A DNA stretch of 64,000 bases from Brasilonema sennae CENA114 (GCF_006968745.1 NZ_CP030118.1:682001-746000); one strand, 5' to 3'; shown: positions 9,623-20,400, counted from the first letter of the stretch. The notes: generated from the letters alone by a model not told the origin. Made by a program: numbers and translations.

Positions 9623-9704
9623 ACCTCACCCTGCCCTATCGGGCATCCCTCTCCTTAGCAAGGAGAGGTAAAGATTTTAGCGCCTATTCAAGCGAGGGTG
9701 AGGT
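9623..9704. repeat. Diverged copy of the dispersed CCTCACCC hairpin repeat
   Basis: This segment starts ACCTCACCCTGCCC and ends GGGTGAGGT, with an internal CTCTCCTTAGCAAGGAGAG hairpin. It is related to the four better conserved copies at 15991, 16196, 21142 and 21250, but its outer arm is altered. It lies between the PEP-CTERM gene and the first TPS gene. Confidence 0.6.
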
Positions 9705-9790
9705 TTCGCTAGAAATGTGTATACACGATAGCCCCGCGAGTTCGGGGAGGGTTGGGGAGGGGTCTGATCCATGTGTTGCATTTTTTTCAA

Positions 9791-12700
9791 CTATCTCACT
9801 GCAGCACAGTTACTAGTAGGTGCTGGTTGCTCACGTTGTGGACCAGTTTTGGTGGGATCATAACCTACCAGCACTACCTGACCTTTTTCGTTATATATCC
9901 AACCTCGGGCTGGTATTATCTGTTTGACAGGTGGCTTTTGAGATGGTTGCTTTTGTGTTGCAGTTGTTGAACTCACGGTACTTGTCACAGGCTTAATTAA
10001 ATCAACCCGCACATTATTACTACTGAGGATTTTATTTGGATCAGTTGGAAGTCCGCCACGTCCGGTGATAGTGAAACTGCTACCAAAACCTTTTACACAG
10101 GGATTTTGAGCAACCCGCTGTGCGGGGTCGATGACAGTTTCTGATAATTCAAACAACCCACGAGTGGGGTCAATATCTGGGGTGATAATGTTGATAGTTC
10201 CATTTAAGGATGGGTTTTGTTGCGAAAATGCGGTTATGTCACTTTCAGGCGTTGATTGGGAGCGAGGCTGGATTCCAAACACACCTTGAGTTATGATTGT
10301 GATGTTTCCACCGCTACCGCTGAAAGCATTGGCAGTGATATCACTATTTTCACTAGGGAAGGCGACGATTAATGGAGAGTTAATTGTGATGTTGCCGCCA
10401 TTTCCACCAGCACCAATAGTACCTGCACTGGTGGAGATATTACTGTTGCGGCGTAAGAGTAATAAGTCTCCGACTCCTAAAGTGATGTCGCCACCGTTAC
10501 CTGATTTGGTTGTAGCTGTGATACTTCCTTGATTGTCTAAGTTGATAGAGTTTGCGTTGATTTCTAAGTTACCTGCGGGCTTTGTGTTGTCACTCCTCAC
10601 GGTTACCGTACCACCATCCCTGACAATCAACTTTGGAGTTTCAATGCTCACGCTTCCGCCACTACCTGTGCTTGTTGAGGTCGCTGCGGCACTAATTTGA
10701 CTCTCGGATGTGTCGTTATAAAACCTACCGTTTGGATTAAGTAATTTACCAGAGACTTCTACAGATTCCTTGGCACGAATTACCAATGTACCTGCATTGC
10801 CGTCACCTTCAGTACTTGTTGATACTCTCGCTCCATCTCTGACTCGCAAGCGGTCAGTTTCAATCGTCACACTTCCTCCAAAGCCTTTGGGTGGAGTTCT
10901 CGTTTGATCTTCGTCTACTTGAACACCTGCAAATATACCTCCGGGGAAGAAGTTCGCATTAGCTGTTTCATAGACATCGATATCTGAGGCGCGAATCAAT
11001 AAATTGCCAGCATCACCTTTACCAAAGGTAGCAACTTGCACTTTAGCGCCATCACTGACACTTAAACGGTTGGTTTCAATAGTCAGATTACCGCCTTTAC
11101 CCTCACCTTGTAAGTTGATCTGAGAAAACAAGCCAGCAGGATTCCTAATTGGCTCATTAGGATTATTTGAGTTGATTGAAAAGACTTTTCCGCTCAGTTC
11201 TACTGAGTCGGAAGCACGAACAGTAAGATTGCCACCTTCTCCTTTGCCAGAATTCACAGCACCTACTTGGGCGTTTCTAACAACCAACTTTTTCGTCTCG
11301 ATGGTTAAGTCTCCACCCTTTCCTATGCCTCCTGTTTGTACACTAGCATCCAGAAAACTGGTTTCTCCAGGTTGTCCTGTGCCTAAAACTTCTACTAAAT
11401 CATTGGCTTTAATGAATAAGTTGCCAGCTTTTCCATTGTCTTGACCATACGTACTCGTTGACACTACAGATCCATTTTTGTTGCTAAAGCTTCCTGTATC
11501 GATAGTTATGTCTCCACCGTTTCCTCGTCCGCCATTGCTGGCAGTCAGTAGAGCGCCATCAGTTAAAGAAACTGACCCCGTGGATCCCGTTGAAATTTGA
11601 ATCTTGCTGCCATCGCCTATTGACCCAGGCTCTACATCCGTAAAAATACCAGTGATGCCAGTATTTGTACCTGTAAATGAAACAGAGTCCGTAGCTTTTA
11701 TAGATACAATACCAGGATCTCCCTCAGCATTGGAATATAAGCCAGCTTGCAGTTGAGATCTCTCGGTTAAGGAAACTGTCCTGCCTTCGATTTGAATATT
11801 GCCAACTTTGCCTTTGGCTGGTTGTCTCTGACTATTTCCGATATTGCTTAAGATCAAGCTTCTGTTCGCAAGGGAGACAGTATCTTTTGCTTCTACCCTG
11901 ATATTGCCAGCATTACCCTGCCCAGCATTGCTAGCTTGCACAAAGCCATCACTTAAAGAAACCGACTCTGCTTTAATATTGATGTTGCCGCTATTGCCCG
12001 TTCCTCCAAATGGCACAAAGTTGTAAATGCTACTTCCAGAGAGTTTCACTGACCCTGTAGCATCGATGTCAACATTTCCCGCCTGACTACCAACTAACCC
12101 GAAACCTTGTCTTATTCCCGCATACAAGCCACTTCCTCCGGAAATATCTAAATTTCGGGCGTTGACTGCTATACTACCCCCTCCACCAGCACGTACATCC
12201 AGAAAAGCTTCATTAGTAAGCGATACATCCGCTCTTTGCACTCCCACAGGAAAACTCAAGCTTCCATCACCATTGAGTCCCACCGTCCCGGCTGCAGATA
12301 AGCCTCCTAACTCAACTCGTCCTCCGAGTGCACGCAGAAAAGAACCATCTAAGTTGACATTACCACCTACCAATGCTAAAGAATTTCCAGGGTTTACCTG
12401 AAGAATAGGATATTCAGTTGTCGTGGATTTTGTGGTGATATTTTGGGGATTATCCCGAAATCCCAAGCCAATCGGAACATTTATAGTTAACAGTGGCGGT
12501 GCTTGCGGATTGGTTGCACTAAACTCAAGCCCATTGTCGAATAGGAAACTATTCGCCGTAGTCCCCAAAAATGAACCACCAATATTCAAACTGGCATTTG
12601 GTCCAAAAATAATCCCTGCTGGATTGAGTAAAAATAAGTTAGCTGGGTTAAGTGTCCTTATCAAACCGTCAATATTAGAAACAGAACCACCTGTCACCCG

Positions 12701-13027
12701 ACTGATAATGTTTTGTATATTTGCTGCATTGTTGAAGGTTGCCGAACCACCATTAGGAACAGAAAATTCTTTGAAGCTGTGAAAAAGGTTTGTTCCTCTT
12801 GTTGTTCCGTCATTGATGTTGAAATTTTTGCCATCAGGAGTGACGATAACTGTGGTGGATGCAGTTCCATCAGAAGTCACTTGTTGGGCTGTGACGGTGT
12901 TTATAGAAGTCAAACCCCCAATGGCGCATAGGGGTGAAGTGATAAAAAAGAGCCAATACGCTTTAAGGATGCTACGCAATGCTCCAAAGGAGTCAACCCA
13001 AGAGGGCGAACGCCAATTATGTTTCAT
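9791..13027 (-). CDS. Two-partner-secretion exoprotein (filamentous hemagglutinin N-terminal domain), copy 1
   Basis: 1078 residues. A signal peptide (about 1-48) precedes the TPS/haemagglutination activity domain (about 50-175) with the conserved IISRVTGG, NLFLLNPAGIIFGPNA and VGGSFLG motifs of cyanobacterial TpsA proteins. The rest is a long right-handed beta-helix of repeats such as GNGGDITIDTGSF and S-L-T-D-G-A. A conserved C-terminal domain (from about 950: CVKGFGSSFTITGRGGLP, then WIYNEKGQVVLVGYDP) is shared with the two paralogues at 17457 and 55143. Such proteins are exported by a TpsB outer-membrane porin and act at the cell surface in adhesion or contact interactions; no dedicated TpsB lies alongside. 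Start ATG 13027. Confidence 0.92.
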   Translation of the reverse strand: MKHNWRSPSWVDSFGALRSILKAYWLFFITSPLCAIGGLTSINTVTAQQVTSDGTASTTVIVTPDGKNFNINDGTTRGTNLFHSFKEFSVPNGGSATFNNAANIQNIISRVTGGSVSNIDGLIRTLNPANLFLLNPAGIIFGPNASLNIGGSFLGTTANSFLFDNGLEFSATNPQAPPLLTINVPIGLGFRDNPQNITTKSTTTEYPILQVNPGNSLALVGGNVNLDGSFLRALGGRVELGGLSAAGTVGLNGDGSLSFPVGVQRADVSLTNEAFLDVRAGGGGSIAVNARNLDISGGSGLYAGIRQGFGLVGSQAGNVDIDATGSVKLSGSSIYNFVPFGGTGNSGNINIKAESVSLSDGFVQASNAGQGNAGNIRVEAKDTVSLANRSLILSNIGNSQRQPAKGKVGNIQIEGRTVSLTERSQLQAGLYSNAEGDPGIVSIKATDSVSFTGTNTGITGIFTDVEPGSIGDGSKIQISTGSTGSVSLTDGALLTASNGGRGNGGDITIDTGSFSNKNGSVVSTSTYGQDNGKAGNLFIKANDLVEVLGTGQPGETSFLDASVQTGGIGKGGDLTIETKKLVVRNAQVGAVNSGKGEGGNLTVRASDSVELSGKVFSINSNNPNEPIRNPAGLFSQINLQGEGKGGNLTIETNRLSVSDGAKVQVATFGKGDAGNLLIRASDIDVYETANANFFPGGIFAGVQVDEDQTRTPPKGFGGSVTIETDRLRVRDGARVSTSTEGDGNAGTLVIRAKESVEVSGKLLNPNGRFYNDTSESQISAAATSTSTGSGGSVSIETPKLIVRDGGTVTVRSDNTKPAGNLEINANSINLDNQGSITATTKSGNGGDITLGVGDLLLLRRNSNISTSAGTIGAGGNGGNITINSPLIVAFPSENSDITANAFSGSGGNITIITQGVFGIQPRSQSTPESDITAFSQQNPSLNGTINIITPDIDPTRGLFELSETVIDPAQRVAQNPCVKGFGSSFTITGRGGLPTDPNKILSSNNVRVDLIKPVTSTVSSTTATQKQPSQKPPVKQIIPARGWIYNEKGQVVLVGYDPTKTGPQREQPAPTSNCAAVR

Positions 13028-13165
13028 AAATTTTAAATAGTTGTTTCTCTTCTCAAAAGGATTCTAATGGAGAAGGTGTTTCTTAAGAAATCAAAGTTAA
13101 CTATTTAACACAATTAGCAGGCTTGAGGAGGACAACAAGGGGAGGAGAGGATAAGGGTGAAAATG

Positions 13166-13789
13166 TCAAGCATAAGGACTGGTGGTAGCTTCAAAAATTT
13201 GTTGTGCAGTTAAGTTTAACTCTGAAAATGTTAGAGACTGAATGCGCTCATCACCCCGAAACTGATTAACCTGGTACTCACCTTCAACTAGGTTGTAAAT
13301 AGAGATGGTTGGTTGTTTGGGATTACCGATAAACTTCCTCGCGCCGAGAGCAAGATAGTCTATAATCCAGTATTCAGGAATGCCAATTTGTTCATAATCA
13401 GCCAATTTTTTATAGTAATCATCACGCCAGTTTGTACTAACAACTTCGACAACTAAAGGAATTGATGCGGCTTGAATAACGGTTGATTCCTTTTTCCACA
13501 GAGGTTCATTTACCAAATTAGAACGGTTTAGTATCAGCACATCTGGTGAATAAGCTGATTCATTTTCAGGTGGTTTGACTAGCACGGTTTTGGGGATGCC
13601 ATAGGCTAGATTGAGGCGACTATATTCCAAAGTGAGTTTCTCAACTAAGAATAGGATAATTTCCTCATGTTCTCCTAGTGGTTGCGGCATTTTAACAATA
13701 ACTCCATCATGCAGTTCATAACGCCCATCCTCTGGTTTCCACTTTGCAAATTCTTCAAATGTTACTAGTTTGCGTAAGGGTTGAGTCAT
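13166..13789 (-). CDS. Uma2-family (DUF820) putative restriction-like endonuclease
   Basis: 207 residues, typical of the very large cyanobacterial Uma2/DUF820 family. N-terminal VTFEEFAKW and RYELHDGVIVKMPQP are family hallmarks; the PD-(D/E)XK-like core is visible as Y-S-P-D-V-L-I (about 86), then L-V-V-E-V-V-S (about 116) and YKKLADYEQIGIPEYWIID. The fold is that of type II restriction enzymes, but the biological role of the family is unknown; many copies sit near mobile DNA. A strong GGGAGAG site precedes the ATG at 13789. It stands alone between a TPS gene and a dispersed repeat. Confidence 0.9.
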   Translation of the reverse strand: MTQPLRKLVTFEEFAKWKPEDGRYELHDGVIVKMPQPLGEHEEIILFLVEKLTLEYSRLNLAYGIPKTVLVKPPENESAYSPDVLILNRSNLVNEPLWKKESTVIQAASIPLVVEVVSTNWRDDYYKKLADYEQIGIPEYWIIDYLALGARKFIGNPKQPTISIYNLVEGEYQVNQFRGDERIQSLTFSELNLTAQQIFEATTSPYA

Positions 13790-13907
13790 TTTTCTCTCCC
13801 GTTCGTTCTCTTGTCAGGATACTCATTAGAGGATTTTGTTGCCAATCTCGATTAGCAAGCTTTGTGCGATCGCCTAGATTATATCTTGCACCATTCTCGA
13901 TAACCTC

Positions 13908-13974
13908 AAGGTGGGCACTGCCGAAAACGTAAGAATAGGAGTTTGGTGCAAACGGTAAGCAGTGCCCACCCTAC
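13908..13974. repeat. Dispersed GTGGGCACTGC inverted repeat, copy 1
   Basis: About 14-bp arms (AGGTGGGCACTGC at the left and GCAGTGCCCACCCT at the right) flank a 37-bp unrelated centre. The same arms flank a different centre at 31364-31431, and a short form with only the hairpin occurs at 36230-36250. This is a small non-coding interspersed repeat. Confidence 0.65.
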
Positions 13975-14020
13975 AGAAATTACTGGACGGACGAGATTGC
14001 TCGAAGATGTCAAAAAAATA

Positions 14021-14848
14021 TCATTTCACACTCGCAACTTCTCGATTCAAAACTTGATTTAACTTCCCGCTACGATAACCTTCCAAATCTAATGTCACGT
14101 AAAGAAAACCAAACTCTTGAAATGCAGAAACAATTGATTGCAAATCAGTTTTTAAAACAAACTCTTTGATTTGTTGTGGCGGTAATTCAATTCGTGCTGT
14201 ATCTCCCTCAGAACGTACCCGCAAATTCTGGTAACCCAACTTGCGTAAATAAATTTCTGCCCTACCGACTCGTTGTAACTTAGCAACGGTAATCTCTTCG
14301 CCGTAGGGAAAGCGTGAACTCAGACATGGTTGCGCAGGTTTCTCCCACCAAGGTAAACCGAGTTCTTGGGAAATTTGGCGGACTTGCGCTTTGGTGATAC
14401 CGATTTCTGCTAAGGGCGATCGCGCACCTCTTTCTTTTGCAGCCTGAATTCCTGGGCGATAATCATGTAAGTCATCAGCGTTGACTCCATCCACCACATA
14501 CGGATAACCCAATTCAATCGCTAAGGGTTTGAGGGTGTCGTGCAGTTCACTTTTGCAAAAGTAACAGCGGTTCACAGGGTTGGAAGTGTAATTGGGATTT
14601 TCCATCTCATGTGTTTGAATAATTTGATGACGAATCCCAATCGTCGCTGCTTGCAAGGAGGCGTCTTCCAACTCTTCGCTTAACAGTGAGGGAGACATAG
14701 CTGTGACAGCCAAAGCGCGATCGCCTAAAACATCATAAGCCACCTTGGCAACCAAAGTGCTATCCACTCCGCCAGAGTAAGCTATCAAAGCCTGCTCCAT
14801 TTCTACAAACAATGCTTTTAATTTTTCAAGTTTTTCTGTTAGCATCAT
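14021..14848 (-). CDS. larE: ATP-dependent sacrificial sulfur transferase LarE family
   Basis: About 275 residues. The PP-loop ATP pyrophosphatase motif AYSGGVDSTLVAK is near the N-terminus, followed by the LarE signatures CYFCKSELHD, VDGVNADDLHDYRPG and the Cys of PCLSSRFPYGEEI. LarE adenylates a pyridinium carboxylate precursor and transfers sulfur to it while building the nickel-pincer cofactor of lactate racemase-type enzymes. The CxxC plus a third Cys seen here fits the three-cysteine, iron-sulfur-cluster type rather than the single sacrificial Cys type (inference). larB and larC are not nearby. The frame opens at 14890, but homologues generally begin at MLTEKL, so ATG 14848/14845 is preferred. 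Confidence 0.88.
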   Translation of the reverse strand: MMLTEKLEKLKALFVEMEQALIAYSGGVDSTLVAKVAYDVLGDRALAVTAMSPSLLSEELEDASLQAATIGIRHQIIQTHEMENPNYTSNPVNRCYFCKSELHDTLKPLAIELGYPYVVDGVNADDLHDYRPGIQAAKERGARSPLAEIGITKAQVRQISQELGLPWWEKPAQPCLSSRFPYGEEITVAKLQRVGRAEIYLRKLGYQNLRVRSEGDTARIELPPQQIKEFVLKTDLQSIVSAFQEFGFLYVTLDLEGYRSGKLNQVLNREVASVK

Positions 14849-14929
14849 CTCCAATCTTGTCCAAATGATATCGCCCTCCATCAATTCCATTTTAGGTGGG
14901 CGATAAAGGAATAAGGGAAAAAGATACAG

Positions 14930-15055
14930 CAGTTACCAGTTACCAGTTACCAGTTACCAGTTACCAGCGATCAGTTATCAGTTGTCACTGTTCACTGTTA
15001 AGCGTTCCGTATTCCCTGTTAAGCGTTCCCTGTTAAGCGTTCCCTATTTCCTGCT
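14930..15055. repeat. Heptameric tandem repeats (STRR) upstream of the LivH-type permease
   Basis: Five perfect CAGTTAC units run from 14930 to 14964, followed by degenerate CAGTTAT/CACTGTT units and by three copies of TTAAGCGTTCC(C/G). This is a typical short tandem repeat region of filamentous cyanobacteria in the divergent promoter region of larE and the permease. Confidence 0.85.
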
Positions 15056-15086
15056 ATACAAGTTATGAATTTTAGATGTCAAAACT

Positions 15087-15953
15087 ATGAATGCACAATT
15101 CGCTCAATTAATTGTTAACGGTATTGCTTTGGGTAGCATTATTGCTTTAGCATCTGTCGGACTTACTCTCACCTACGGAATTTTACGGTTATCTAACTTT
15201 GCTCACGGTGACTTTTTAACGTTGGGAGCTTATTTGACGCTGCTTGTTAATAGCTTTGGTGTTAATATTTGGCTGTCTATGGTAATAGCTGCAATTGGCA
15301 CAGTAGCAGCAATGCTGTTGTCGGAAAAGTTGCTATGGTCTCATATGCGTTCTATCCGTGCTACTTCCACCACTCTTATTATTATCTCTATCGGGCTTGC
15401 CTTATTTCTTCGTAATGGCATTATCCTTATCTGGGGCGGTAGTAACAAAACTTACGATTTGCCCGTGGTTCCGGCTATGGATATTCTGGGTGTGAGAGTA
15501 CCCCAAAATCAATTGTTGGTTTTGTTCCTAGCTGTTGCAGCAATTGTTGCATTACACTACATTTTACAAAACACCAAAATCGGCAAGGGAATGCGAGCAG
15601 TTGCCGACGATTTAGATTTAGCTCGGGTTTCTGGTATTAATGTAGACAAAATTATTTTATGGACTTGGGTGATTGCTGGTACTCTGACATCCTTGGGTGG
15701 AAGTATGTACGGCTTAATTGGAGCCGTGCGACCAAATATGGGATGGTATTTGATTTTACCTTTATTTGCCTCAGTGATTTTAGGAGGAATTGGCAACCCT
15801 TACGGTGCGATCGCAGGAGCTTTTATCATTGGTATTGCCCAAGAAACGAGTACTGTATTGCTGGGTGCTCAGTATAAACAAGGCGTAGCACTGTTGCTCA
15901 TGATTTTAGTGTTGCTTGTTCGTCCCAAAGGTTTGTTCAAAGGTACGATTTGA
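15087..15953 (+). CDS. LivH/NatD-type branched-chain or neutral amino acid ABC permease
   Basis: 288 residues, the standard LivH size, with about eight hydrophobic segments. Family motifs include LASVGLTLTYGILRLSNFAHGDF near residue 20-40 and the EAA-like cytoplasmic loop GKGMRAVADDLDLARVSGINV near 170-190, followed by GGSMYGLIGAVRP and VILGGIGNPYGAIAGAFIIG. It is an inner-membrane permease of the HAAT family taking up branched-chain or neutral amino acids. In Anabaena the Nat-I system uses scattered genes, one being a LivH-type NatD; the isolated position here fits that but does not prove it. Urea permease UrtB is a less likely alternative. No ATPase or binding protein lies beside it. Confidence 0.9.
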   Translation: MNAQFAQLIVNGIALGSIIALASVGLTLTYGILRLSNFAHGDFLTLGAYLTLLVNSFGVNIWLSMVIAAIGTVAAMLLSEKLLWSHMRSIRATSTTLIIISIGLALFLRNGIILIWGGSNKTYDLPVVPAMDILGVRVPQNQLLVLFLAVAAIVALHYILQNTKIGKGMRAVADDLDLARVSGINVDKIILWTWVIAGTLTSLGGSMYGLIGAVRPNMGWYLILPLFASVILGGIGNPYGAIAGAFIIGIAQETSTVLLGAQYKQGVALLLMILVLLVRPKGLFKGTI

Positions 15954-15990
15954 GAAATTAAGTAGCGATCATGAACGCAACCCGCGTGTT

Positions 15991-16093
15991 ACCTCACCCT
16001 GGCTTTGGCTTACGCCAAAACCTCCCCTCTCCTTTATAAGGAGAGGGGTGCCCGATAGCGTAGCGTGCCGTTAGGCATAGGGCGGGGTGAGGT
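15991..16093. repeat. Dispersed CCTCACCC hairpin repeat, long form
   Basis: An ACCTCACCC...GGGTGAGGT outer inverted repeat encloses GGCTTTGGCTTACGCC and a strong CTCCCCTCTCC/GGAGAGGGG hairpin. This copy carries an extra palindromic insert (GATAGCGTAGCGTGCC) that is absent from the copies near 21 kb. The preceding CCGCGTGTT is also shared between copies. Confidence 0.85.
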
Positions 16094-16195
16094 TAAATCA
16101 AGACCGAATCAAAGCACTTAAACATTCTACATATCTTAATTGGTGTACGGAATTTCTGACGACTACTTAATACCCATCAATCCAACCCGCGTGTT

Positions 16196-16298
16196 ACCTC
16201 ACCCCGGCTTTGGCTTACGCCAAAACCTCCCCTCTCCTTATAAAGGAGAGGGGTGCCCGATAGCGTAGCGTGCCGTTGCATAGGGACTCGGTGAAGGT
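16196..16298. repeat. Dispersed CCTCACCC hairpin repeat reaching into the AAA ATPase gene
   Basis: Same structure as the copy 200 bp upstream, including the palindromic insert, but its right arm is degenerate. The minus-strand ATPase gene runs into it: the last 22 or so codons and the stop codon (16238-16240) are repeat DNA. Confidence 0.85.
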
Positions 16299-17377
16299 CT
16301 CCCGCCCAGGACGTTCTTCTTCCAAAGCTCGCCCAGGCTATAGTCCTCAAGCCACTCCTGCAAATCGTGCTTATTCAGCCTGCGAAGCAATGATTTCCCT
16401 TGTTGATCGCGGTCTACAACAATCACATCACTTGCATCAAATTCATTCAGCAGTTCTACGGATTGGGTTGAAACAATCACCTGTTTGGTAGTGGTACGTA
16501 TCAATGATGCCAGGACAGTGGTAGCATACGGGTGGAGACCCAGTTCTGGCTCATCAACTAGAATTGTTTCAGGTTGAAGCTCTTCCGGTTGCAGGAAAAC
16601 GATTGCCAGACACATGAAACGCAATGTGCCATCCGAAAGCAAATGTGCCTTAAATGGAACATCCTGCCCCTGCTCAAACCATTCCAGTTCAATAACCTCC
16701 TTATTTTGTGGGGAAGGACGCAGGTAAAAGTCTCGAAAGAAAGGGGCAACAAGTCGGATAGTTTTAACGATTTTCTGATAAGATGCTGGGTAGCCGTCAC
16801 GCAACAGATACAGAAAGGATGCAAGATTACGGGCATCAGGACGCAGGTAAGCATTGTCATTGATACCGTGCGGCTGTTTTATATAAGCACTGTCGCTGGT
16901 GTCATGAAAATGGTACACTCGCCACTGCTGCATGGCAGATAAAACATATTCGTTAATTCCTGTCCCGGTATCGACAAAAGCCTTTGTCTCGAAATGCCCT
17001 TTACCTATTTCACGTTCACCACTCATGTTCCACCAGAAGGATTCCCTGGCGAACATCAGGCGATTGTCCTGGGTTGGTTCTAGCGTAGCGAAGTACCCGT
17101 TATTGCCGAAGTATAACTGAAACTCCAATTGTTCCGTTGTTTTTCGCCCAAAGTGTAATAGCGCATCGGGACTGCCCTGGCGGCTGACAAAAACTTGCAG
17201 GTTTTGGTCAACCAACTGCTGTATCATACGGAAAAAGCCAATAAAATTGGATTTTCCCGCCCCATTAGCTCCAATCAAAACGTTAAGCCTGGAGAGTTCA
17301 AGGTCACACTCAGCAATAGACTTGAAACCTTTTAAAACTATTCTCGACAGTTGTTTGTCACTGTTCGTCCCCGTCAT
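16238..17377 (-). CDS. AAA-family ATPase (RecF/OLD-like, COG4637 type)
   Basis: About 379 residues. N-terminal FKSI motif and Walker A GANGAGKSN (about residues 33-41); Walker B TILVDEPELGLHP near 275 with the adjacent H-loop region VIVSTQS. The large insertion between them is typical of SMC/RecF-like predicted ATPases. These proteins often act in phage defence or DNA metabolism, sometimes with a partner nuclease; none is seen alongside, so the role is open. A GGGAG site 8 nt before the ATG at 17377 supports that start over TTG 17392. The C-terminus (GGRPSPSPYATARYAIGHP...) is encoded by a dispersed repeat, so the natural end may have been altered. Confidence 0.85.
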   Translation of the reverse strand: MTGTNSDKQLSRIVLKGFKSIAECDLELSRLNVLIGANGAGKSNFIGFFRMIQQLVDQNLQVFVSRQGSPDALLHFGRKTTEQLEFQLYFGNNGYFATLEPTQDNRLMFARESFWWNMSGEREIGKGHFETKAFVDTGTGINEYVLSAMQQWRVYHFHDTSDSAYIKQPHGINDNAYLRPDARNLASFLYLLRDGYPASYQKIVKTIRLVAPFFRDFYLRPSPQNKEVIELEWFEQGQDVPFKAHLLSDGTLRFMCLAIVFLQPEELQPETILVDEPELGLHPYATTVLASLIRTTTKQVIVSTQSVELLNEFDASDVIVVDRDQQGKSLLRRLNKHDLQEWLEDYSLGELWKKNVLGGRPSPSPYATARYAIGHPSPL

Positions 17378-17456
17378 GGAAGAATCTCCCAATACCCAGG
17401 CTTTTTATCTGCTGGCTTCACGATTCCACCTGTAGCGCTTAAACGTTCTACATATC

Positions 17457-20400
17457 TTATTTCACTGCAGCACAGCTACTATTAGGCGCTGGCTGCTCAC
17501 GCTGTGGGCCAGTCTTAGTAGGATCATAACCAACCAGCACCACCTGACCTTTTTCGTTATATATCCAACCCTGTGCTGGTATTATCTGTTTGACAGGTGG
17601 CTTTTGAGATGGCTGCTTTTGTCTTGTACTTGTTGAACTTACTTTAGTTGGGACAGGCTGAATTAAATCAACACGCACATTGTCACTACTGAGGATTTTA
17701 TTTGGATCAGTTGGCAGTCCGCCGCGTCCGGTGATGGTGAAAGTGCTACCAAAACCTTTGATACACGGATTTAGAGCAACCTGCTGTGCCGGATCAACCA
17801 CAGTTTCTGTTAATTCAAATAACCCTTGGGTAGGGTCAAGATCGATACTGGTGACCGTGACTGTTCCAGTAGCGACAATATCACTATTTGGGGTGAATTG
17901 TGGCTGATACTCAATACCAAAGATTCCTCCTGGTTTTGATATATTAACTTGAACATTACTCCCCGCAGTACGCCCAAAGCCAGTAGCAGTGATATCACTA
18001 TTTTCTTGAGGGAAGGCGACTAAAAGTTGAGTGTTGATGTTAATATTGCCGTCCTGTCCAGCACTTCCTGAAGTACCACTAATGGCGGATATGAGGCTAT
18101 TACGGCGTAGTAGCAGTAAATCTCGTGCTTGCAGTATAATATCACCTCCAATACCGTTTGCAGAGTTAGCAGTGAGTTTCCCTTGATCATCAAGATTGAT
18201 AGAATTAGCTCTCACTGTTAGGTTGCCTGCATTACCGCTTCCCAGATTGCTTACGGTTCCCTCTGCCCCATTAAGGACATTGAAGCGTCCAGCAACAACT
18301 GTCAAATTTCCTCCATTTCCGACAGCCCCAGTTTCTACTGCACTAGATGCACGACTGGGAACGCCATTGCTACCGATTCCTTGAAATAAAGCAGTGTCGC
18401 TGGCTGTAATTGTGATCTTGCCTGCATCCCCTCGCCCACGACTGTTAGCAGCCAGTTGAGCACCTTTGGTGAGTGAAACTGATTCTGCTTTTATGGTGAT
18501 GTCGCCGCCTTTTCCTTCTGCATTGGTATCTACTGCAGCAAACACGCCACTGGGAGAGCCTTTACTATTAACTCCATCAAAAACCGCATCGCGGGCATTG
18601 AGTGTAATATTGCCTGCGTTGCCTTTTTTCAGAGTACTTGTTACTAACTGAGCACCATTGGTGACTGAAAGCAACCCTGTTGTAATGTTTAAATCCCCTC
18701 CTCTCCCGAAAAAGCTAGAATCCACTGCACTAAATGCACCACTAGGAGAACCATCACGGCTACTAACTCCATCAAACGAGATTTTGTCGCTGGCTCGAAT
18801 TGCTATATTACCCGCATCTCCGCGTCCAAAAGTGCTAGTAGTTAGTCTTGCACCATTGGTGACTGAAAGCGACCTTGTTGTGATATCTATGTTTCCACTG
18901 TTACCAACGGCATCAGGAAAAGAAGCATTGCGAAACGGCTCAATGGTTATACTGAAGCGAACTTGCGGCTCAATTACGCCTTTTTGCACACCATTGACCT
19001 CTTGCCGTTCAATCTTGATACCACCACCTCCACCAACTACCCCAGAACCTACTGAACTGGATATGCCACTAGGAGAACCATCGCTACCAATTCCATCAAA
19101 AGAGATTGTATCGCTGGCTGTAATATTGACATTGCCTGCATTCCCTTTTCCTAACGTACTGGCAATGATTGCAGCACCATTAGTAACTGAAAGCGTTCCT
19201 GTCTGTAGCCTTATACTACCGCTATCACCCGTTGCTGTTGGCTGTACTGTACTAAATACACCACTGGGTGAACCATTGCTACCAACACCTTCAAATGAGA
19301 CACTTCGGGAAGAGAAAATAGTGACATTGCCTGCATCCCCCAGTCCACGAGTGCTGGCATCAAGTCGAGCGCCATCTTTAAGGGAAAGTGAAGCCCCTTG
19401 GATGTTGATATTGCCACCTTTGCCCACTGCTCCTGCTTCCACAGTGCTGAAGATGTCCGCATTGACAAGCAAAACTGCATCGGACGCTCGCACTGACACA
19501 TTGCCTGCATTTCCTTGTCCATAGGTGATGGTGCTCAACTGAGTGCCATCACTTAAAGAGAAGGAACCAGAGGAAATAGCAATATTTCCCCCATTGCCCG
19601 TCGCCCCTGTTCTCACATTGCTGAAAATCCCACTGCGAAATCCGTCCTTGACCCCGGCAATCGTCACAGGACCTGTGACATCAACAGTGACATTCCCTGC
19701 ATTCCCCCTTCCAGCTGGTTGAGTGTCAGATGCTTGACCAACTATGGTTGCCAGCTGAGCACCATCTTTAAGAGATAGTGTTGCTGCCCTGATGTCGATA
19801 TTGCCGCCTTTGCCCACACCACCTGCTTCCACAGTGCTGAAGATATAAGCAGTGTTTGCAAGCTCAACAGCACCTAACGCTCGTACCGACACATTGCCTG
19901 TATTTCCTAGTCCCAAGGTGCTGGCATTCAGTTGAGCACCATCGGTTAAAGACAAGGAACCAGTTGTAATATTGATGTTGCCACCATTGCCCACTCCTTG
20001 GGATCGCACATTATTGAATACATAGCTCCCTACAATTTTTATATTTCCTGTAGCATCCAGCGTAATATCTCCCGCCTGACTGCCAACTGTCCCCAAACCA
20101 CTTCCTATTCCAGCCCTAAGAATACTTCCTCCCGAAATATCTAAATTGCGAGCATTGACTGCAATACTACCGCCTCCGCCTGAACTAACATCAACCCTCG
20201 CCTCATTCGTCAGCGATACATCACCTCTTTGGACTCCCACAGGAAAACTCAAACTTCCATCACTATTGAGTCCTACCGTCCCAGGAGCAGATAATCCTCC
20301 TAACTCAACTCGTCCTCCTGGTGCAAGCAAATCAGGACGATCTAAGATGACGTTACCACCTACCAATGCTAAAGTTTGTCCTTCAGGTACTTCAAGAATA

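Noticed and set aside
18658..19524. Long open frame antisense to TPS copy 2
   Set aside because: A shadow of the repetitive TPS gene: Pro/Leu-rich, no start signal, pattern follows the repeats of the other strand.
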